From positions 496,001 through 560,000 of the forward strand of contig NZ_CP059275.1 of NCBI RefSeq assembly GCF_013694365.1: a stretch of 64,000 nt of DNA, read 5' to 3'. Source of the stretch: Limosilactobacillus reuteri (GTDB lineage: Bacteria > Bacillota > Bacilli > Lactobacillales > Lactobacillaceae). Shown here piece after piece: positions 59,455-64,000 of this stretch (its first letter is position 1; every line of letters starts with the position of its first letter). The translations under genes and the position numbers were made by a program. The notes under the pieces are model-generated. The model was not told where the DNA came from and did no database searches. It saw only the letters and a program-made list of their open reading frames with translations.

Positions 59455-60087
59455 ATGCAGCAATTATCAGAATTATGGATAAAATATCGAGTACAAGTGC
59501 TGATGATAGTGATTGCTGCAGTAGTTGGGGGATATTGGATACTTAATAAAAATAATAACGATGCTTTAATTTCAAATACTAATGCTGTTTTAACAAGTAG
59601 CGAAACAGGAAGTAGTTTAACTTCTACCACTACGATGAAAGGGACCGTTGCAATTGATATAAAGGGTGCCGTAAAAATGCCCGGAGTTTATGAATTGAAA
59701 GCAGATGATCGTGTGAACGAAGCCTTGAAAGCGGCAGGTGGACCACTACCCAATGCAGACTTGCGCCAAGTAAATCTTGCTAAACAATTAACAGACCAGC
59801 AGATGATCTATATTCCTCTTCAAGGCGAAACGCCAATAGTTTCCAGCAGTACAGAACCATCAGCAGCTAATAATGAAAATGGCAGCGATAGTTCTGCAAA
59901 GATAAATCTAAACACGGCTACCAAAGAACAACTATGTCAAATTACAGGGATTGGCGATAAAAAAGCCGATTTAATATTGCAATATCGACAAGAACACGGT
60001 CAATTTAAGAGTATTGACGAACTTAAAGAAATAAATGGTTTTGGCGAAAAAACTGTTGCTAAACTAAAAGATCACCTATCTATCTAG
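59455..60087 (+). CDS. comEA: DNA receptor ComEA
   Basis: 210 residues. One membrane anchor (about 13-30), an SLBB domain (about 62-125, VAIDIKGAVKMPGVYELK), a Ser/Asn-rich linker and a double helix-hairpin-helix domain (about 149-209: NLNTATKEQLCQITGIGDKKA and INGFGEKTVAKL). It binds incoming double-stranded DNA outside the membrane and hands it to ComEC. It appears functional. Confidence 0.94.
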   Translation: MQQLSELWIKYRVQVLMIVIAAVVGGYWILNKNNNDALISNTNAVLTSSETGSSLTSTTTMKGTVAIDIKGAVKMPGVYELKADDRVNEALKAAGGPLPNADLRQVNLAKQLTDQQMIYIPLQGETPIVSSSTEPSAANNENGSDSSAKINLNTATKEQLCQITGIGDKKADLILQYRQEHGQFKSIDELKEINGFGEKTVAKLKDHLSI

Positions 60088-61116
60088 TTGCGACGGATAG
60101 GAATTATTTTAGGGCTTGTCCTTTTACTAGGCTGCTTTTTGTTCTGGCCCCTAAATTCTTATATTGAAAGTCCGGGAACAGCTGCTGATTTACAGTCTTT
60201 TGTTAAAATAAAGGGACACCCCGATCGATATAAGGGAAGTTTTATGTTGACGTCGGTGGCGATTCAACGTGCCCATCCTGCAACATATTTATATGCCAAA
60301 ATGATGCCCTATATGTCAATTGAGAGTGCGGAAGATGTAACTGGTGGTCAAAATAGTGCAACGTATGACCGTGTCCAAAAATTTTATATGGATAGCTCGA
60401 TTAACGAGGCAATTGCAGTTGCTTATAATGCCGCTCACCAAAAAGTAACGCGACGCTATCTAGGAATTTATGTATTGCAAGTTCAGCCTAATTCTAAATT
60501 TAAACATGATATTCATGTTGGGGACACAATTACAAAAGTAGATGGTCATCACTTTAATACCGCTCAAGGCTTTCAAAAATATATTGGTGCTAAAAAAGTT
60601 GGCACTCCGTTAGTGGTTACTTATACTCGAGATGGGAAAACTAAAACTGTCACCCATCCGCTTGTTAAAATTACCAATACTAATAAGCCAGGAATTGGGA
60701 TCATTCTTACTAACAATATGCAAGTTAAGACTAAGGTTCCAGTAAAGGTTGATGCTGGTCAATATGGCGGGCCATCTGGTGGCTTAATGTTCAGTTTGCA
60801 AATATATCAACAAATTAGTGGAAAAGATTTGCAACGGGGACGTAAAATCGCTGGAACTGGAACAATAAATTCAGACGGGACCGTTGGAGAAATTGGTGGA
60901 ATTGACAAGAAAGTAATCGCTGCGCACCGTGCGGGAGCCACTATTTTCTTTGCCCCTTATATAAAACCAACGAAAGAGATTCTTAAGTATGAAGAAGGTC
61001 ATCTGACTAATTATCAAATGGCTAAAAAAGCAGCTAAGAAATATGCACCAGGAATGAAGGTTGTCCCTGTCACTTCCTTTGACGAAGCAGTGAAATATTT
61101 ACAAACGCATAAGTAA
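60088..61116 (+). CDS. ylbL: PDZ-S16 membrane protease (YlbL/SepM-like)
   Basis: 342 residues, TTG start. One N-terminal membrane helix (about 3-20), then an external PDZ domain (about 122-200, HVGDTITKVDGHHFNT) and a Lon-type S16 domain with catalytic S230 (GGPSGGLMFSL) and K275 (GGIDKKVIAA). Relatives cut signalling peptides (SepM) or, in Bacillus, regulate DNA-damage-induced division inhibitors. The exact target here is unknown. Confidence 0.92.
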   Translation: MRRIGIILGLVLLLGCFLFWPLNSYIESPGTAADLQSFVKIKGHPDRYKGSFMLTSVAIQRAHPATYLYAKMMPYMSIESAEDVTGGQNSATYDRVQKFYMDSSINEAIAVAYNAAHQKVTRRYLGIYVLQVQPNSKFKHDIHVGDTITKVDGHHFNTAQGFQKYIGAKKVGTPLVVTYTRDGKTKTVTHPLVKITNTNKPGIGIILTNNMQVKTKVPVKVDAGQYGGPSGGLMFSLQIYQQISGKDLQRGRKIAGTGTINSDGTVGEIGGIDKKVIAAHRAGATIFFAPYIKPTKEILKYEEGHLTNYQMAKKAAKKYAPGMKVVPVTSFDEAVKYLQTHK

Positions 61117-61638
61117 ATGAAAGTTGCAGTTTTTCCTGGATCATTTGACCCATTAACACTTGGACATTTAGATTTAATTAAGCGAGGAAGTGCGTTGTTT
61201 GATCAATTGGCAGTGGCGGTAATGACTAATGAAAGTAAAAACCCGCTGTTTACTGTTGAAGAACGAGTAGCGCAAATTAAAGAGGCTGTTAGTGGGCTAG
61301 ATAATGTTTCGGTTATTACAACGGAAGGCTTAACTGTTGATCTAATGAACCGCATTGGTGCAGATTACTTAATGCGTGGTTTGCGTAATACTACTGATTT
61401 TCAATATGAACGTGATATTGCGGCGATGAATAACTTTTTAGATGATCAGTGTGAGACCGTCTTTTTCCTTGCTAAGCCTGAATATCAGCACTTATCTAGT
61501 AGTTTGCTGAAAGAAGTAACATCGGCTGGGGGAGATATCTCAGCTTACCTTCCCGCTAATATTAATGAAGCACTAAAAAAGCGTTTAATGGAACGAGAAA
61601 TGTTACGGGTTAAGAAAGACAATGAAAAAGCAAGATAA
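61117..61638 (+). CDS. coaD: Phosphopantetheine adenylyltransferase
   Basis: 173 residues. GSFDPLTLGHLDLI contains the nucleotidyltransferase TxGH motif (H17), and LSSSLLKEV is the second conserved part. It makes dephospho-CoA from ATP and 4'-phosphopantetheine. Native position follows rsmD; the Shine-Dalgarno at 62185-62191 in rsmD is probably its own. Confidence 0.96.
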   Translation: MKVAVFPGSFDPLTLGHLDLIKRGSALFDQLAVAVMTNESKNPLFTVEERVAQIKEAVSGLDNVSVITTEGLTVDLMNRIGADYLMRGLRNTTDFQYERDIAAMNNFLDDQCETVFFLAKPEYQHLSSSLLKEVTSAGGDISAYLPANINEALKKRLMEREMLRVKKDNEKAR

Positions 61639-62202
61639 ATGAGAATTGTTGCAGGAGACTTCGGGGGACGAAAGCTAAGTGCTGTTCCGGGAATGGCAAC
61701 TCGTCCAACAACTGATAAAGTTAAAGAAGCATTATTTAATATAATCGGTCCTTACTTTAATGGCGGAACCAGTCTAGATTTGTTTGCCGGAAGCGGTGGA
61801 TTAAGTATTGAAGCTGTATCGCGCGGAATCAGTCAGGCAGTCTTAGTTGATCGTCAATATCAAGCAATCAAAACAATTAAGAAGAATATTGACGTTACAA
61901 AACATGTTGAACAATTTAAAGTTTATAAAATGGACGCTCACAAAGCGTTGAATTTGTTTGCAAAAGACAAATTGAAATTTAACCTGGTCTTTTTAGATCC
62001 GCCCTATGCTAAACAGCAAATTGTTAATGATATGGAGCAGATGGTTAAAAATAATTTGCTAGCTAAAGATGCAATAATTGTGGCAGAAACAGATCAGAAT
62101 GCGAAATTGCCGACAGATTTAGCTGAGTTTAACTTTATTCGTCGTCAAGAATATGGAATTACGGTTTTAACAATTTATCAATATAAAGGAGAATCAAAAT
62201 AA
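61639..62202 (+). CDS. rsmD: 16S rRNA m2G966 methyltransferase RsmD
   Basis: 187 residues, SAM-dependent Rossmann fold. RIVAGDFGGRKL is the start, LDLFAGSGGLSIEAVSRG the SAM loop and DPPY the catalytic motif at 120-123. It methylates G966 of 16S rRNA. Its first four bases, ATGA, match the last four of ylbG, a native 4-base overlap. Confidence 0.95.
   Translation: MRIVAGDFGGRKLSAVPGMATRPTTDKVKEALFNIIGPYFNGGTSLDLFAGSGGLSIEAVSRGISQAVLVDRQYQAIKTIKKNIDVTKHVEQFKVYKMDAHKALNLFAKDKLKFNLVFLDPPYAKQQIVNDMEQMVKNNLLAKDAIIVAETDQNAKLPTDLAEFNFIRRQEYGITVLTIYQYKGESK
62185..62191 (+). promoter_or_regulatory. Shine-Dalgarno in rsmD 3' end
   Basis: AAAGGAG, about 11 bases before the rsmD stop end. By conserved order it belongs to coaD, although ylbG follows here. 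Confidence 0.7.
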
Positions 62203-62487
62203 ATGTTTAAATTAATTCCACGGCGTTCCCTAATAATTTACATTAACAATAATCGTGTGATTCGAGCTCTTCGTCATTATGGTCAGATTGATTATATTTC
62301 CCGACGAATGCATTATGTGGTAATGTATGTAGACCAAAGTGATGTCGAAAAAATAAAAGAGAAGATAAGTCGATTACGCGCAGTGAAAAAGGTTGAATTA
62401 TCAGCTCGGCCAGATTTAGACCCGACGTTAGCTGATCTTGAATTAACAGGGGTCTATCAATTACATGATGAGGATGATAAAAAATGA
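62203..62487 (+). CDS. ylbG: YlbG-like DUF2129 protein
   Basis: 94 residues, small and soluble. It starts FKLIPRRSLIIYINNNRVIRALRHYG, and the VRYISRRMHYVVMYV-like segment reads here as DYISRRMHYVVMYVDQ. Function is unknown in the family. It begins inside the end of ftsW natively (8-base overlap ATGTTTAA), so it is translationally coupled to ftsW. Confidence 0.9.
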   Translation: MFKLIPRRSLIIYINNNRVIRALRHYGQIDYISRRMHYVVMYVDQSDVEKIKEKISRLRAVKKVELSARPDLDPTLADLELTGVYQLHDEDDKK

Positions 62488-63711
62488 GTGAAGAAAAAGA
62501 AATTAAGATTCCGTAAGATTCGTTCTGTATGGAATAACGTCCGCTACCTTGATTATTATATTTTAGTTCCTTACCTTGCTTTATGTTTAGTAGGAATTGT
62601 AATGGTCTATTCAGCTAGTGCTTCCATTGAAATGCAAAATGGTGGAACCCCATTAGGATATTTAGTAAAACAAACAATCTATGTTGTAATGGGAGTTGCG
62701 GTAATGGCATTTATGGCAAATTATCCTTTGCGGCATTATCGAACGCCAAGGTTTTTACGAGATTCAACATTGGTAGTTGGTGCTTTACTTGTCATTGTTT
62801 TGGTTTTTAGTCGGGCTGTTAACGGAGCTAAAGGTTGGATATCCTTGGGCTTCTTTAATATTCAACCGGTGGAAATTTGTAAGCTATATTTTATCTTATA
62901 TTTAGCTGATCGAATGGCTAAAATTAGGCAACGTGGACAACATTTTACCACTGATGCTAAAGGTCCTTGGCTCATAATTGCAGTTTTTCTCGGGTTGATT
63001 ATGATTCAACCAGATATTGGAGGAATGGCGATTAACGGAGCGATTATTGCAATCATGCTTTTAGCGGCGGATTATAAATGGGGCGTTGGTTTGGAAATAA
63101 TTCTTGTCTTACCAGCGCTTGGCTACCTTGGATTGGAACGACTAGTTGAAAGTGGTTTGCTTCAAGGCGGTGGATACCAAGTTGCGCGTTTTGTTGCCTT
63201 TCTAAATCCCTTTGGAAATGCTAGTGGTTCAGGAAATCAATTAGTTAATTCCTATTATGCAATCAGCAATGGTGGTGTATTTGGGGTTGGACTTGGAAAT
63301 AGTATTCAAAAAATGGGATATTTGCCAGAGCCCAATACCGACTTTATTATGTCAATTACTAGTGAAGAATTGGGTCTAGTCGGGGTAACGGCAATTTTAG
63401 TTACTTTACTCTTTTTGATCTGTCGTATTATTCAAGTTGGGGTGCGGGCAGATAGTTTGTATCAAACGCTCATCTGTTATGGCTCAGCAACATTCTTTAC
63501 GATTGAAACACTCTTTAATATTGGTGGAGTTCTAGGACTCTTGCCGATTACGGGGGTTACCTTCCCATTTATTAGTTACGGGGGATCAAGTATGTTGATT
63601 CTTTCTGCAACGGTAGGCATTATAATGAATATTAGTATGCAGCAAAATCGGGATCGCTTGGTTATGGGGAAACCATTTATTCCTGAAACAGGAGGCGTAA
63701 AGAATGTTTAA
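62488..63711 (+). CDS. ftsW: Cell-division SEDS glycosyltransferase FtsW
   Basis: 407 residues, GTG start, about ten helices. VYSASASIEMQNGG is in loop 1, INGAIIAIM and GVFGVGLGNSIQKMGYLPEPNTDFI form the SEDS catalytic region, and GLLPITGVTFPFISYGGSSM lies near the end. It polymerises septal peptidoglycan with a PBP. Its location after typA in the native order is common in lactobacilli and supports the assignment as FtsW rather than RodA. Confidence 0.94.
   Translation: MKKKKLRFRKIRSVWNNVRYLDYYILVPYLALCLVGIVMVYSASASIEMQNGGTPLGYLVKQTIYVVMGVAVMAFMANYPLRHYRTPRFLRDSTLVVGALLVIVLVFSRAVNGAKGWISLGFFNIQPVEICKLYFILYLADRMAKIRQRGQHFTTDAKGPWLIIAVFLGLIMIQPDIGGMAINGAIIAIMLLAADYKWGVGLEIILVLPALGYLGLERLVESGLLQGGGYQVARFVAFLNPFGNASGSGNQLVNSYYAISNGGVFGVGLGNSIQKMGYLPEPNTDFIMSITSEELGLVGVTAILVTLLFLICRIIQVGVRADSLYQTLICYGSATFFTIETLFNIGGVLGLLPITGVTFPFISYGGSSMLILSATVGIIMNISMQQNRDRLVMGKPFIPETGGVKNV
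63690..63695 (+). promoter_or_regulatory. Shine-Dalgarno for native ylbG within ftsW
   Basis: AGGAGG lies 8 bases before an ATG at 63704. That ATG, with the following TTTAA, is identical to the start of ylbG (62203), so this is the native ylbG ribosome binding site. Confidence 0.8.
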
Positions 63712-64000
63712 TTGAAAACTCGTGACGACATTCGTAACATTGCGATTATTGCCCACGTTGACCACGGTAAGACTACCTTAGTTAACGAAATGTTGAAGCA
63801 ATCAGATACTTTACCAGAACACTTCTCAATTGAAGATCGTGCGATGGATACTAACGCTATTGAGCGTGAACGTGGTATTACTATTCTTTCAAAAAATACT
63901 GCTGTTAAATATGATAATCACCAAATTAACATCTTGGATACACCAGGACACGCGGACTTCGGTGGTGAAGTTGAACGTGTTATGAAGATGGTTGATGGTG
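63712..64000 (+). CDS. typA: Ribosome-associated GTPase TypA/BipA, N-terminal part (partial)
   Basis: TTG start, 96 codons, running off the window end. The P-loop is AHVDHGKTT at 14-22, switch I RERGITI, and switch [17 protein letters not shown]. These G1-G3 motifs with [16 protein letters not shown] at the start identify TypA/BipA, a translational GTPase needed under stress and in cold ribosome assembly. Domains II-V are beyond base 64000. Confidence 0.96.
   Translation, partial: MKTRDDIRNIAIIAHVDHGKTTLVNEMLKQSDTLPEHFSIEDRAMDTNAIERERGITILSKNTAVKYDNHQINILDTPGHADFGGEVERVMKMVDG

Noticed and set aside
63712..64000. EF-Tu, EF-G or LepA identity for the last partial gene
   Set aside because: The start [27 protein letters not shown] sequence with [15 protein letters not shown] fits TypA/BipA rather than those GTPases.

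Overview
The window is chromosomal DNA of a low-GC Gram-positive lactic acid bacterium, most likely Limosilactobacillus reuteri or a close relative. The species call is inference. It rests on the combination of an arginine deiminase pathway, Apf and Mub-type surface proteins, an F-type Ddl ligase, and a upp-uraA-atp-murA-mreB-yidD-rodA-ddl gene order, not on any search.

The most important observation concerns the sequence itself. From base 150 to base 63712, with one exception (54885-55806), every gene stop codon is followed at once by the next start codon or tRNA, and every gene lies on the + strand. Several blocks run in the reverse of their conserved operon order: holA-comEC-comEB-comEA-ylbL-coaD-rsmD-ylbG-ftsW-typA, gatD-murT, and two small ORFs at 9445-9777. 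Sequence shared by overlapping neighbours appears twice (atpF/atpH, prfA/prmC, yibE/yibF, ftsW/ylbG, ylbG/rsmD, comEC/holA). This looks like annotated gene sequences joined in genome order, each turned to its coding strand, with intergenic DNA removed. Promoters, most ribosome binding sites, riboswitches and terminators are therefore missing. Adjacency still reflects gene order, but the spacing and strand shown here do not reflect the chromosome.

Layout. 1-9237: end of glmS, an OatA-like acetyltransferase, MarR regulator, HAD phosphatase, Apf surface protein, a two-component system, a sugar transporter, an acetyltransferase and pgi. 9238-10824: small ORFs, a sugar-kinase remnant and a YcbB-type response regulator. 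10825-12765: arcB and arcC. 12766-16857: DMT transporter, matrixin-like protease, two cupredoxin-like proteins and a copper-type P-ATPase. 16858-19352: two unknown genes, tRNA-Gln, a split Na+/H+ antiporter and tRNA-Glu. 19353-24866: Ser-rich membrane protein, mucin-binding-type protein lacking secretion and anchor signals, lipoprotein and serine hydrolase. 24867-29684: arcA, argR, two APC antiporters and a small membrane protein. 29685-31730: gatD and murT. 31731-42053: tdk, prfA, prmC, ywlC, glyA, upp, ptsI, yibE, yibF and uraA. 42054-48377: the complete F1Fo ATP synthase operon atpBEFHAGDC. 48378-54884: DUF1146, murA, mreB/mbl, yidD, DUF2969, rodA, gcvH-like, ddl and an HTH-TPR regulator. 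54885-55806: a perfect 774-bp palindrome made of an IS30-type transposase fragment, then hairpins. 55807-64000: the competence, translation and division block holA to typA in reversed order.

Functionally the window covers energy (ATP synthase, ADI pathway, Pgi), envelope synthesis (GlmS, MurA, MurT/GatD, Ddl, RodA, FtsW, MreB, OatA), translation (PrfA/PrmC, YwlC, RsmD, TypA) and DNA uptake (ComEA/EB/EC). I found no CRISPR array, prophage or convincing undescribed system. The biologically interesting items are the tandem cupredoxins beside a copper ATPase without a metal-binding domain, the F-type Ddl, the orphan ptsI and gcvH-like genes, and several decaying genes.
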